Positions 23,270 through 33,045 of a DNA stretch of 54,059 nucleotides are shown here, in pieces. Origin of the DNA: a virus. The notes under the pieces are model-generated. The model searched no databases. It saw only the letters and a program-made list of their open reading frames with translations, and was not told where the DNA came from. The stretch covers positions 1 to 54,059 of IMG/VR virus record IMGVR_UViG_3300042292_001176, one strand, 5' to 3'. Position numbers and translations under genes: made by a program. The stretch's first letter is position 1. Each line of letters begins with the position of its first letter.

Positions 23270-26200
23270 ATGCCGGACATCAAGACAGACTGGCCGTACC
23301 CCCTGATGGAGACCACGCTGGACAAGAGGCTCGAAAGGCCTGGGGTCCAGCGTGGCTACTCTGCGGAGCTCACGGGTGTGGACGGCCGCAGCGAGGGCGG
23401 GCTCAAGCCGTTCCCCGGCTTCAAGAAGATCCATGTCCTGAACGAGCTGAAGAACCAGGCCAACCACGGCGTGGGCTCCCGGATCGTGGACTTCAAGGCG
23501 ATCGACTTCCGCATCGGCTCGGAGTACTACGGCTACGGCTTCGTGTACCGGGCCCGTCGTCCGGCAAGCAGCACCTGCGACGTGTTCATCGACTACTGGG
23601 ATTCGGTGAACCAGGCGTGGACCAGGTGCGTCAAGCTGATGGACGCCGTCAGCTTGTCCGCTCAGTTCGACGTGCAGGTCGCCGGCCGGTTCGTGTACAC
23701 GTTCGCGAGTGGTCGCTCTCCGGCCCTGTTCTACATCGAGGCCACCCGGTCCAAGACCTACGAGGCCGAGGCCGACGCATCGATCACGAGCTCGACGCCC
23801 ACCACCAACGTAGGCACGGCGCAGACCCTTGAGGTCCGCACGGTCACCAACCTTCTGCTCCGGTTCAACACGGCCGCCGAGGCCAACAAGACCGTCGAGA
23901 GCGCGCAGCTCAACTTCACGGTGTCCGGCAACGACCTGGTGTCCGCTGCCACACTCACCATCAATCCGCTCACGGATCCCGGCGCCAACGACGGCGACTG
24001 GATCGAGTCCGAGGTCACCTGGAACAACCGCAAGTCCGCCGCAGCGTGGACCACCCCAGGCGGCGACTACAACGCCGGCGTCTCCGCCACGGTACCAGTG
24101 GGGGTGGGCTTCCTCGGCAGGGTCACGGTCGACCTGAAGACCATGGTGCAGGGCGGGCTGAACTCGACGTACAACGCGAACTCCGACAAGGTCGATCTGG
24201 TGGTCCGCAGCAACCAGGTCCCCAAGGTGTACCTGGCGGCCAGGAACCAGGCCAACTTCTCGATCCGTCCGCAGCTGACGGTGACCTACGTCGACAAGGT
24301 GTTCCTGAACCAGGTGATCGTGGGCGCCTCTGGAAGCGGGACCGTGCCTGGGCCGGGCAAGCAGCCTGTGCTGACGAGCCCGGAGCGCGGCATCTCCGCA
24401 GGCACCTACACGGTTGTCGACAACGATAGGCCGGCAAGTGCACAGGTGGTGCTGGTCTCCGATGACCCCTACGCCAACGAGAACAACTTCCCGGATCAGA
24501 CCTCCGGTCTTTGCCCCCAGGACACCTTCCCGGCGGCAGGTGCGGCCGTCAACCCGGGCACCCCGGGATCGTGCCATCCGAACCCTGCGGTCGGACTTTG
24601 CAGCGCCACGCCAGACGGGAAGACCGCGGACAACCTGGTGATCCAGCTGCTCACGCCGGCGAATCGGCAGACGAGCGTCAGCGTGACGCCGAAGCTGGAC
24701 TGGACCGCGTACTACACCGACGGCGACTCGCTGTCGGCGAACATGTTGTTCGACGTGTACCTGGTGCAGGACGGCCGCGGATCCCTCGTGGAGCACCGGG
24801 TCGCCACTGACATCACCGCCAGCTCCTTCGAGCCTGCAAGCCTCTGGCCCCAGGCCCGGATGCCGTACGGCAAGAAGTTCCTGTGGAAGGTGGTCGCGCA
24901 CCGCGTCGACTGCAGCGACTTCTGCGTGTCGAGCATCGTCGGTTCCTTCACCACCGAGAACCGGTACCTGTCCCGCAAGTTCGAGCCGGGCGACTACAGC
25001 TTCAGCTACGTGCTCGTGGACTCGAAGACCGGACGAAGGAGCGCGCTGAGCTCCGTGGCCCAGGTCCGCAGCGAGGACTTCGTGGTGACGCGGACCCAGG
25101 GCGGCAACAGCATCAGCGTCAAGCAGGACCAGTACATGGGCATCGAGATCGTGTACGACTCGGGCAAGTACGACCTGCTGTATGCGTACCGCAGCGTCAA
25201 GATCCAGGATGCCGGCGGCACGATGGTGGCCGGTCTCCCGTTCCTGGACGCGGTCGTGAGGCTCGAGGATTACCACACTTGCAAGAATGGCACGGGCCGT
25301 ACCTTCGACCCGGCGACCACCTCGAACCGGCATGCGATGTACTTCTACGAACTGGAGGACAAGCAGCTGGTGTACCAGAGCCCGTACGTGGACCGCAGCG
25401 TCTTCGACGAGGACATGCCCTACGGCGGCACGGCAGCCTTCTACCAGAACACGATGCTGGTCTCGCGCATCAAGAACCCCATCGAGTCCACCAGCGACGA
25501 GGATCGCATCGACGACCCGCACCGCGGACTCGGGGAGATGCGCTGGTCGAGCCTGATGGAGATGAGCCCCGAGCTCTTCCCGCCGTTCAACCGGTACAAC
25601 CCCACGGTGCCGAGCAACGAGGTGATCTGCTTCTCCAAGGTCGGCGGCAACGTGGTCGGCATCAGCCGCGACAAGGTGTACCACCTGCGGAAGAGCGGGC
25701 CGTACGTCAAGGTCACGGAGATGCACGAGGGCTACGGCATAGTGAACCACCGTGCCGTGGACTCGGTCGGCAGCGCGGCCTTCTACGTCACGAGCCACGG
25801 ATTGAAGAGCGTGGACATGCAGGGCCAGCTTGACGAGCTGCGAAACCTGAACAGCGTGTTCGTTCGGGAGTGGCGCAACGATCTTTCCGAGGTGCAGGTT
25901 GCGTACGACCCGTTCATGAACTGCCTGTTCGTCCACAACCCGGTGCAGGAGGAGGCGTACGTCCTGTGGTTCTCGTCCGGAAAGACGACGAAGATCGAGG
26001 ATGCCAGCTTCAACCTGGTGTGCCAGGGCTCCTGGCCCATCAACTTCACCGGGGCCCAGTTTGGAAACGACCTGTGCCGCCGGGCCTTCTTCCTCCAGGA
26101 CAACCAGGAGACCCGGGCCAATGGCACAGGATTCGATCAGTTCGACGGACCCGCGATCTTCATCGTGGACCAGGCTGCGTCGCGCACGATCAGTGGGGGT

Positions 26201-26959
26201 AGCGCCTCCTGGAACGGATCGCGCCGGATCACGACGCTGGATTTCAACGGAGATTCGCGATTCGTGGCGTCTGCGGCTTGGACGAGTGATCGGATCCCCG
26301 TCTCTACTGCGACTGGTACGGTGGTGCCTGCTGATGCGTGGAAGTTCGCGTATGCGTACCTTTCATCCTCGACCGTGAACCAGGCCAACATCGGGCGCAA
26401 GTTCAAGGTGATGCACAACACGACGACCGGCGTCTACGTGGACACGGCCGTGTACCCGTGGGTCACGAGCACGGTTGCCGGCGACGTGTTCGTGGTGAGC
26501 CCGGTGCCGTTCGAGTGGGTCGGACATCCGCTCGGGCTTGCGACGGAGCAGGGCATGGTGTTCTCGAACGCCGACCTGTTCCGCATGAAGGTGGTGAGCA
26601 GCGTCGGGGCGGCGTTCACCGACGTGTCGGGACCTCCGGTCAACGACTCGATCACGGACACGAAACCGCTGGACAGGTACACCGGGCTGGTGTACTCGGG
26701 CACGGCTGCTGCGCCGGTGGCCACAGCCCAGACCAAGGATACGAATGGAAATCTCTATGCGTCTGTGGAGGATGACGAAGGCGTGGTGTACGCTGCCTTT
26801 GGATCTGATGCTTCCGACGGACGGTACGGTGTCAAGGGCACCTCGCTCAACCCGGGAATCCGGATCCTGTGTCCCGACCTGGACTTCAGGTTGCTGGGTT
26901 GCATCGTGCGGGGCAGCATTACGTCGGTGGAACGGACCACGAACATCAGAGGTAGTTGA
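23270..26959 (+). CDS. Giant tail nozzle (tail tube B-like) with DNRLRE and Fn3-like inserts
   Basis: 1229 residues. N-terminal part: conserved opening (MPDIKTDWPYPLM, GLKPFPGFKKIHVLNEL) of nozzle proteins. About 165-345: DNRLRE-type beta domain (NVGTAQTLEVRTVTNLLLRF, DWIESEVTWNNRKSAAAWTT). About 455-565: fibronectin-III-like domain (LTPANRQTSVSVTPKLDWTA ... KKFLWKVVAH). Then a beta-propeller-like nozzle body (VICFSKVGGNVVGISRDKVY; AFYVTSHGLKSVDMQGQLDE). Such proteins close the podovirus tail and open on ejection. The inserted domains are unusual and may bind cell-surface polymers. The last base overlaps the next ATG. Confidence 0.82.
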   Translation: MPDIKTDWPYPLMETTLDKRLERPGVQRGYSAELTGVDGRSEGGLKPFPGFKKIHVLNELKNQANHGVGSRIVDFKAIDFRIGSEYYGYGFVYRARRPASSTCDVFIDYWDSVNQAWTRCVKLMDAVSLSAQFDVQVAGRFVYTFASGRSPALFYIEATRSKTYEAEADASITSSTPTTNVGTAQTLEVRTVTNLLLRFNTAAEANKTVESAQLNFTVSGNDLVSAATLTINPLTDPGANDGDWIESEVTWNNRKSAAAWTTPGGDYNAGVSATVPVGVGFLGRVTVDLKTMVQGGLNSTYNANSDKVDLVVRSNQVPKVYLAARNQANFSIRPQLTVTYVDKVFLNQVIVGASGSGTVPGPGKQPVLTSPERGISAGTYTVVDNDRPASAQVVLVSDDPYANENNFPDQTSGLCPQDTFPAAGAAVNPGTPGSCHPNPAVGLCSATPDGKTADNLVIQLLTPANRQTSVSVTPKLDWTAYYTDGDSLSANMLFDVYLVQDGRGSLVEHRVATDITASSFEPASLWPQARMPYGKKFLWKVVAHRVDCSDFCVSSIVGSFTTENRYLSRKFEPGDYSFSYVLVDSKTGRRSALSSVAQVRSEDFVVTRTQGGNSISVKQDQYMGIEIVYDSGKYDLLYAYRSVKIQDAGGTMVAGLPFLDAVVRLEDYHTCKNGTGRTFDPATTSNRHAMYFYELEDKQLVYQSPYVDRSVFDEDMPYGGTAAFYQNTMLVSRIKNPIESTSDEDRIDDPHRGLGEMRWSSLMEMSPELFPPFNRYNPTVPSNEVICFSKVGGNVVGISRDKVYHLRKSGPYVKVTEMHEGYGIVNHRAVDSVGSAAFYVTSHGLKSVDMQGQLDELRNLNSVFVREWRNDLSEVQVAYDPFMNCLFVHNPVQEEAYVLWFSSGKTTKIEDASFNLVCQGSWPINFTGAQFGNDLCRRAFFLQDNQETRANGTGFDQFDGPAIFIVDQAASRTISGGSASWNGSRRITTLDFNGDSRFVASAAWTSDRIPVSTATGTVVPADAWKFAYAYLSSSTVNQANIGRKFKVMHNTTTGVYVDTAVYPWVTSTVAGDVFVVSPVPFEWVGHPLGLATEQGMVFSNADLFRMKVVSSVGAAFTDVSGPPVNDSITDTKPLDRYTGLVYSGTAAAPVATAQTKDTNGNLYASVEDDEGVVYAAFGSDASDGRYGVKGTSLNPGIRILCPDLDFRLLGCIVRGSITSVERTTNIRGS

Positions 26960-28137
26960 TGAGCCAGTTCAACGGCAACTTCGGAAACTTCGGACCCGGG
27001 TCCTACGACCCCGTGTCGTCCCTTCTCCCCAACTCCCCGATGCAGGGAGCGCAGCCTCAGCGTCAGCCCCGAAGGGCGGGCCAGCAGGTCTCGATGCAGC
27101 AGCCCCAGGGCACCAGAACCAACCGGCAGTGGCAGCCCTACACCGGCGGCATGACTGCCCAGCAGCCCGGCAATCCCTATCGCTCGTCGAACGGTCCAGC
27201 CCGTCAGATCGGCCAGAGCAGGATTGACCAGGGCTTCCTGAACTGGGACCAGGCGCTGGCTGGCGCGATGGGCCAGGACATGGCGAACCAGCAGGGCGCG
27301 ATGAACCAGCAGTTCAACCAGATGAGCGGGCAGATCGGCCAGTACGAAGACGCTCTGCAGCGCGGCATCGGGACCATGCAATCAGTGGGGGTGCAGCAGC
27401 GTGACGCGCTCCAGGGTCTCGCGGGCGGCCTTGAGCAGCAGGGCCAGAAGGGCTTCGACGAGTTCAAGGCGTTCCGCGACCAGCAGATGGGGCGGGTCGA
27501 TCAGGACATCTCGAAGGCGAACCAGTTCGCGGCCCAGGCAACCCAGAACTACGAGCAGGCCATCGGCGAGTTCAAGGACACCAGCGCCCAGGACGCGGCG
27601 AATGCGGCGTTCGGGATGCGTCGGAACGCGCAGGAGCAGATGTCGCAGATCGACATGCTCGATGTGGATCCGGGACAGAAGGCGGCGCTGAAGCAGACGA
27701 TGATGCAGGACGTGAGCAACCAGGTCACGCAGACGGTGACCGGCATCTACAGCAACATGAACCAGACCATGGCGTCGATGCGCGGGAACCTGTCGAGCCT
27801 GATGGGTGCACAGTCGCAGACGGCGATGGCCGGCGGCCAGCTCCGGGGGCAGATGGGTACCAGCTTCGGAGCCCAGACGCTGCAGTCCCAGCAGATGAAC
27901 CAGCAGATGATGGAGCTGGGGACGAACGTCCGGATGATGGGTGAGCAGGCGTACGCAAGCGCGATGCAGCAGTCGGTGGTCTTGGAGCTTCAGGGTCGGA
28001 CCACGGTGGCCCAGATGATCCAGGAGAACCCACGGCAGTTCGTCAGCATGTTCGCCGGGTTGACCGGGTACCTCGCGGGCGCGACCACGCCGGGCATCAA
28101 CCAGATCAGTGTGCCTAACTTCGGAGCCATCGCATGA
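26959..28137 (+). CDS. Gln/Met/Gly-rich internal virion protein candidate
   Basis: 392 residues from ATG 26959 (TGATG). The first 90 residues are Gln/Pro/Asn/Gly-rich and disordered; the rest is one long helical region with many Gln, Met and Ala (AMGQDMANQQGAMNQQFNQM; MNQQMMELGTNVRMMGEQAY), lacking Cys. A weakly hydrophobic C-terminal segment (FAGLTGYLAGATTPGINQI) could insert in membranes. Position directly after the nozzle matches the internal/ejection proteins of podoviruses. A decamer copy (27383) is read M-Q-S-V-G-V-Q in the helix. Confidence 0.72.
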   Translation: MSQFNGNFGNFGPGSYDPVSSLLPNSPMQGAQPQRQPRRAGQQVSMQQPQGTRTNRQWQPYTGGMTAQQPGNPYRSSNGPARQIGQSRIDQGFLNWDQALAGAMGQDMANQQGAMNQQFNQMSGQIGQYEDALQRGIGTMQSVGVQQRDALQGLAGGLEQQGQKGFDEFKAFRDQQMGRVDQDISKANQFAAQATQNYEQAIGEFKDTSAQDAANAAFGMRRNAQEQMSQIDMLDVDPGQKAALKQTMMQDVSNQVTQTVTGIYSNMNQTMASMRGNLSSLMGAQSQTAMAGGQLRGQMGTSFGAQTLQSQQMNQQMMELGTNVRMMGEQAYASAMQQSVVLELQGRTTVAQMIQENPRQFVSMFAGLTGYLAGATTPGINQISVPNFGAIA

Positions 28138-29780
28138 GTCGGATGCCGTCGAACACAGAGCAGTTCCTTGGCGGGCTCGCGGCCTCGCAGGGTTTCCTGC
28201 AGCAGGCTGGTGCGAACCAGCGGGCCAAGATGGACTACCAGCTGGCTCAGCAGCAGATGGGTCTCGAGCAGCAGAAGATGCTGCAGCAGGGCCAGCAGTT
28301 CGAGCGCGGCCTTCAGGCCGAGTCGGAGAACTACCGGAAGCTGAACGAGAGCCGGGAGCGCATGGCCCAGGCCGAGATGGCGCAGCAGGGTTCCCAGTTC
28401 GGGCAGCGCATGGAGTTCGACCGGGAGCAGGCGAACCTGGAGCGGCTGGTCGGACTGAAGATGCAGCAGCTCGAGATGGATATGCGCCGCAACGAAGCCG
28501 AGATCGCGGCGATGGTCGACAACGATCCCCGTCTTGTGGAAGCCCGGCTCCGTCGCCGCCAGATGCGCGGCGATATGGTCAACCTGGAGCAGATGCTCGG
28601 TGCCAGCGAACAGGCCCAGCAGATGGCCCGTGGCCTCAAGGACGACCGGGTGGCCGAAATCGACGCCCGGCTCAACGCATACAAGGAATCAGTGGGGGTG
28701 CGCCGATCGCAGGCCGAAGCCGCGATGAAGGCGGGACTCGACTACGCGGTGCTCAAGGATGCCCGTGAGGGCGGCTTCATCCCGGAGTTGGCCCGCGTGG
28801 CAGCCGACCAGTTCGGTCCAGGTGTCGCTGCGGGAGGGCCGGTCGGAGCAGGAGCAGCAGGAATCGCGGCCGTCCGGATCCTCGGTGACAACCTGGTGAA
28901 GTGGGCAACCGGCGTCGGAAGCCCCGAGCTGGCGGAGACCAAGGCCACCGCCTTCATGAAGAACGGTGGCGTGATGGCGGTTCAGGTTGCGAACAACGCG
29001 ATCGAACTCAACGGGGATGCGTTCGGCCTTCAGCCTGGAAAGCGCGAGGAGGCGGCACGTGTCATGTCGGACATTGTGTCTAAGGGTGCGATCCTGGCAA
29101 GCCTGGATCCGCAGGCGCGGTCGTCAAACGGTGCAAGCCAGCAGCAGCTGAAGCAGGAGATCGCGCAGGGCGTGGCTCAGCTGCGGCAGGCGGGCATGGG
29201 CGACGAGCAGATCGCGGCGGTCTTCGACGGCCTCGAGTCGATGAGCGAGAACCGGGCGGGACTCCTGCAGCAGTACGCGGAGATGGATCCGCGGTCGGCA
29301 GAAGCGGGAATCCTGGAGGAGAGCCTTGCAGGTGTCGGCAGGATCCAGGATGCGATCGAAGGCGTCGTCGGCGATCAGCAGACCATGCGTCAGTTCGGCG
29401 GCAAGCTTGTCGATCACAGCAAGTACGACTGGGTTGGAGTCAGCCGCAATGCACGGTTGGCGTACGGCATGGGCCAGAGCGCCGAGCTGCAGCAGTTGAT
29501 GGGCGACCTTGATTCGATGGGCATGACCGACGAGGAGCTGAACCAAATCGGCCGGCTCTTGACGGAAAGCGATCCGAACCTGCAGTACCTGCGTCCCGAG
29601 GACTTCACCTCGATGATGCGCGGCATCAGTGGGCGCATGGGTTCGCTGTCGTTGGGCATCGAGGACATCGGGGAAGACATCGGTCAGATCCAGGGTCAGG
29701 CAGTTGCGCGTGGACGCCTGCAGGGCTTGAACGAAGCGGACCAGCGACTGGCTGATCTCATCGGCCGGGTGGGAGGCTAA
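28134..29780 (+). CDS. Gln/Met-rich coiled-coil internal virion protein candidate
   Basis: 548 residues, ATGA-coupled to the previous gene. Residues 20-170 form a very long charged coiled coil (YQLAQQQMGLEQQKMLQQGQ; RMAQAEMAQQGSQFGQRMEF). A glycine/alanine-rich hydrophobic stretch near 225-255 (GVAAGGPVGAGAAGIAAVRI) may insert in a membrane. The remaining half is helical. It resembles podovirus proteins that leave the head before the DNA and form a channel. The decamer at 28690 is read E-S-V-G-V-R. No enzymatic motif. Confidence 0.72.
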   Translation: MSRMPSNTEQFLGGLAASQGFLQQAGANQRAKMDYQLAQQQMGLEQQKMLQQGQQFERGLQAESENYRKLNESRERMAQAEMAQQGSQFGQRMEFDREQANLERLVGLKMQQLEMDMRRNEAEIAAMVDNDPRLVEARLRRRQMRGDMVNLEQMLGASEQAQQMARGLKDDRVAEIDARLNAYKESVGVRRSQAEAAMKAGLDYAVLKDAREGGFIPELARVAADQFGPGVAAGGPVGAGAAGIAAVRILGDNLVKWATGVGSPELAETKATAFMKNGGVMAVQVANNAIELNGDAFGLQPGKREEAARVMSDIVSKGAILASLDPQARSSNGASQQQLKQEIAQGVAQLRQAGMGDEQIAAVFDGLESMSENRAGLLQQYAEMDPRSAEAGILEESLAGVGRIQDAIEGVVGDQQTMRQFGGKLVDHSKYDWVGVSRNARLAYGMGQSAELQQLMGDLDSMGMTDEELNQIGRLLTESDPNLQYLRPEDFTSMMRGISGRMGSLSLGIEDIGEDIGQIQGQAVARGRLQGLNEADQRLADLIGRVGG

Positions 29781-29782
29781 CC

Positions 29783-32683
29783 ATGGCAAAGCTTAGTTTG
29801 AAGGCTGCCAAGAATCGGCAGATCGGCCTGAAGACGAAGATCCAGGCGGTCAAGGATCCCACGCTTCGAGAGCAGTTGATGGAGATGTTGAACGAGGTCA
29901 ACCTTCGGGAGGCCGAGGATGTCGACTTCAAGGCAATCGAAGAAGGTCTGAAGGCGGCGCCGGCAATGCCCGCAGATTCTCCGGTTCCCGCGCCTGAGCG
30001 CGAGGCCACGCCCGATGATCTTGAGGCTGCGAAGAAGAATCTGGAGGGTGGCGCTGCGAAGCCGGCTCCCGCGCCCGAAGCACCGAAGAAGAGGACTCGG
30101 GGTCCCAAGACTTCGGCTGACCGCCTGACGTTCCAGCCGAACACCGAGGGTGTGTTCGCCTACGTTCGTGGTACCAGGCCTGGTAAAGACGGGAAGACTG
30201 AAGTGGTCAGCATCGTGCTCAACGGCACGGATCAGGCTGATCTGCTTCGCGTTGCTCAGGACTACATGAAGAAGGAGGGCATCAGTTCTGGCGGCGAGGT
30301 CGCTGGACAGCCCGGTGTCTTCAAGAACATCTACGTTCAGACCATTCCCAATCCGACAACTGGGAACTTCAATCCGGTTGATGCCCGCAACCTCGCGGAC
30401 TCGCACGAGGCCAACTACCGGGTGGCCCGCAACGACGCGCTGGCCAAGGTTCGTGAAGCTCGTCGGCAGGGCAAGACCGTTGAAGAGATCAAGGCGCTGG
30501 ACGATGCGGTTCCGCCGGCACTGATGACGGTTTCCGAGACGCAGGCCTACGAGGCTGCCGACGCAGCCCGCAAGGAGGCCCGTGGGACTCGCCGATCTCA
30601 GAAGGCGACCAAGGACGAGGCCAAGTCTGCACAGGGCAGGAGTGTCGAGCTGCTGGAGAAAGAAGCCAAAGATTCGCAGCGCTCTGTTGCGGACAGCTTT
30701 CTTACTCGTGGTGGCGCTAAGCCCTACTTTGAAACGACTGCCAAAGGTTCCAACCAAGTCGGGTTCATTACTGAGGACGAGACGTTCATCAGCTTTGAAC
30801 AGCGTGACCGCCTTGCGGAAAGACTGGGGTTGAGCCAGGCGGAGATCGATCAGCTCACGGAGCCGGAGAAGGCGGCTCTGGCGAAGATGAAGAACCAGCT
30901 CAGTAACGGCAACTTCAAGGAGGCGCTGCAGACGGCTTCGGCGATTCCAGCTGGGTCTGTCGAGAAGGTGATGCGCGGTGAGCGGCCGGCGAACGTGCCT
31001 GAAGAAGCGCGTCCTGGTGTCGCCAAGGATCGGTGGAGCGATCCGCCGGAGCTCGAGCAGAAGCTCAAGGCTGCTGGTCTCAAGTCGAACGCCAAGGGCG
31101 CCAAGGCCCGGGAGATCCGCGTTCGGCACATGTTCGAGACGGGCATGTTCAACGTGATGGGCGACGATCGCACCGGCTGGATCGACGACAACCCCGAGGG
31201 TTGGGCCAAGATCCGGGGCAACGCCAACGCGATGGATTACCTCGAGACCGTAGGTAAGAACCGCGACATCGCGATGACCAAGGTTACGGCGGAGGCCTTT
31301 GAGTCGGGCGTGTTGGTCCCCCTCAACGTCGGCATCGGCCGTATGGGTGAGCCTGGTGCGGATGTCACCAAGAACATCGTGACCCTGGCCGAGAGGACGA
31401 AGTCTCGAGTCTTCCGGAACGGCCAGCTCAAGAAGGGATTCGGCAACGTCGACGCGCAGGTTGGCAAGGCTGCAGCAATGCAGGACACCTTTACCCGAAG
31501 CAGAGATCAGGATCGCTTGGCGTACATGGAAAACCAGGGTTGGACCGAGGCGTCCCTGGACAAGAAGATCGGCAACTACCGCGAGGAGATGTCCAAGAAG
31601 CAGGAGAAGGGCAAGCTCGATCCTGAGGCGAAGGCCACGTATGAGCGTCGCATCCGCCAGGCTGAGGCGGACAAGGCTCTTCTTGCCGGCCGTCGTGAGC
31701 GACGAGCTGCTGTGGAGAAGGCTGCTCTTGAGGGTGGTCGTGTTCCGGCGACTCCCTATCGTGCAACCAGGCGATCCTTCGAGGAGCAGCTTGCGGCCGT
31801 GGAGACCAAGATCACCCGCCTCAGGAGTGGCTTTCATCCGGACGCCGTTTACGGTCCTGGCGCCAATGAAGGCAAGCCGAAGAAGATCCCGTACGCCAAG
31901 AAGGACAAGGAAGGCAATGTCTTCCTGACCGAAGGCTGGAAGAAGAGGCTTGCCACCTTTGAGGAAACCCGCGATAAGCTGAAGGCAAGGATCGCCGGGC
32001 AGGCATTGACCGAGGCTTCCCCCGAGGGAGTCCGCGTCGTCAATCCCACACCAACGCCTGCAGCTGTTGGCCCGGCTGCACCCTCTGCGGAAGCAACTGC
32101 GGTCGATGAAGTGCTCGGGGCTAAGGCTCCTCCGACACCTTCGGCGGCTGGTGCAACAACGGGTGCGGCGGCGCAGGCTGCGGCCGGCGGACTGCCGAAT
32201 CCGTACGGAACCAAGGGCAAGGGCAAGGGTCCTTGGAAGCCAAACCCCAATCGGGATACTGCGATGCTCAAAGAACGTGCCAAGAAGATGGGCGTCAAGG
32301 GCGCCAAGGGCATCGGCAAGGCGGCCGGGGTGATGCGGTTCCTTGGGCCGCTGGCAGCTGTGTACGGTGGCTACGAGCTGCTGAACACACTGAAGGGTGG
32401 CACGGTTGACGAGGCCGATGAGCGCCGGATCCAGGCCATCCGGGCACTGGGTGCCGTGGGCGGCGGCATGGAGCAGGACATGGCCATGAAGGAACAGATC
32501 CGCGGCATGCAGCGGATGGTGGACCTTGCGGCGATCCAGCGGCAGCAGGCCCTTGACCAGATGCGAAATCAGTACACTGGCAACCAGGCGCTGGATGCGC
32601 TGGTTCGTGGCCAGCAGGCCAGCCTGGCGGCATTGGCCCAGCCCAGCCGGCCGAGCATCGCGGAGATGATGGCGAGGATGTAA
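29783..32683 (+). CDS. Large internal virion protein candidate
   Basis: 966 residues. Lys/Ala/Glu-rich N-terminal third with Pro-Ala linkers (PAPAPEAPKKRTRGPKT); a more ordered centre (YVRGTRPGKDGKTEVVSIVL; RHMFETGMFNVMGDDRTGWI) whose WIDDNPEGWAKIRGNANAMD part looks like a folded domain; a helical charged zone (IRQAEADKALLAGRRERRAA); and near the C-terminus a short hydrophobic helix (VMRFLGPLAAVYGGYELL) between Lys-rich and Gln-rich segments. Likely ejected with the DNA. It could carry a cell-wall or processing activity but no catalytic motif is recognised. Starts three bases after its neighbour; the next ATG overlaps its stop. Confidence 0.72.
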   Translation: MAKLSLKAAKNRQIGLKTKIQAVKDPTLREQLMEMLNEVNLREAEDVDFKAIEEGLKAAPAMPADSPVPAPEREATPDDLEAAKKNLEGGAAKPAPAPEAPKKRTRGPKTSADRLTFQPNTEGVFAYVRGTRPGKDGKTEVVSIVLNGTDQADLLRVAQDYMKKEGISSGGEVAGQPGVFKNIYVQTIPNPTTGNFNPVDARNLADSHEANYRVARNDALAKVREARRQGKTVEEIKALDDAVPPALMTVSETQAYEAADAARKEARGTRRSQKATKDEAKSAQGRSVELLEKEAKDSQRSVADSFLTRGGAKPYFETTAKGSNQVGFITEDETFISFEQRDRLAERLGLSQAEIDQLTEPEKAALAKMKNQLSNGNFKEALQTASAIPAGSVEKVMRGERPANVPEEARPGVAKDRWSDPPELEQKLKAAGLKSNAKGAKAREIRVRHMFETGMFNVMGDDRTGWIDDNPEGWAKIRGNANAMDYLETVGKNRDIAMTKVTAEAFESGVLVPLNVGIGRMGEPGADVTKNIVTLAERTKSRVFRNGQLKKGFGNVDAQVGKAAAMQDTFTRSRDQDRLAYMENQGWTEASLDKKIGNYREEMSKKQEKGKLDPEAKATYERRIRQAEADKALLAGRRERRAAVEKAALEGGRVPATPYRATRRSFEEQLAAVETKITRLRSGFHPDAVYGPGANEGKPKKIPYAKKDKEGNVFLTEGWKKRLATFEETRDKLKARIAGQALTEASPEGVRVVNPTPTPAAVGPAAPSAEATAVDEVLGAKAPPTPSAAGATTGAAAQAAAGGLPNPYGTKGKGKGPWKPNPNRDTAMLKERAKKMGVKGAKGIGKAAGVMRFLGPLAAVYGGYELLNTLKGGTVDEADERRIQAIRALGAVGGGMEQDMAMKEQIRGMQRMVDLAAIQRQQALDQMRNQYTGNQALDALVRGQQASLAALAQPSRPSIAEMMARM

Positions 32684-33045
32684 TGGTTCAGATCGACGAC
32701 GTGAAGCAGCTCTCGCACGAGATCGTCGGGTCTCACAATGCCCGCGGGTTCTCCCTTGTCAAGATCACCCCCACTGATAGCGGGTCAGTGGGGGTGCTAC
32801 TGAACGTGACGAAGACGCCGCTGGTGGTCAAGGGGCGGGAGCTGAAGGCGAAGGCGGATGTGCGGCGGTTCCTGTGGGACCAGAGCCGGACCACCCGGAT
32901 GCGAAGGAAGGACCGGACGTTCGTGTGGACCCGGTACATGAAGGACGAGGACGTGAGTGTGGTGGGGCTGGCCACGGTGGTCAGTCGCGAGGTGGCTGAG
33001 CGGATGGCGCGGCTGGATTACCAGTGGATCGAGGTGCAGTCATGA
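32683..33045 (+). CDS. Small hypothetical virion-module protein
   Basis: 120 residues from ATG 32683 (TAATG). A beta-rich N-terminal half with LVKITPTDSGSVGVLLNVTK and a basic C-terminal half (FLWDQSRTTRMRRKDRTFVW). The N-terminal strand region is encoded by a perfect 12-bp-arm palindrome made from two inverted copies of the genome decamer (32766-32796), so residues T-P-T-D-S-G-S-V-G-V are dictated by the DNA signal. No family recognised. Overlaps the next gene as ATGA. Confidence 0.75.
   Translation: MVQIDDVKQLSHEIVGSHNARGFSLVKITPTDSGSVGVLLNVTKTPLVVKGRELKAKADVRRFLWDQSRTTRMRRKDRTFVWTRYMKDEDVSVVGLATVVSREVAERMARLDYQWIEVQS
32766..32796. repeat. Perfect palindrome of two decamer copies
   Basis: CACCCCCACTGA (32766-32777) and TCAGTGGGGGTG (32785-32796) are exact reverse complements with a seven-base spacer TAGCGGG. 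It could form a stable hairpin or cruciform, or bind a symmetric dimer. It lies inside a coding region with no T-run, so it is not an ordinary terminator. Confidence 0.95.

Noticed and set aside
22703-25936. 1077-codon minus-strand open frame opposite the nozzle gene
   Set aside because: Same shadow effect; composition (Val/His/Arg/Leu-rich) has no domain-like pattern.
29626-29635. CAGTGGGCGC as a family member
   Set aside because: Two mismatches from the decamer; not counted.
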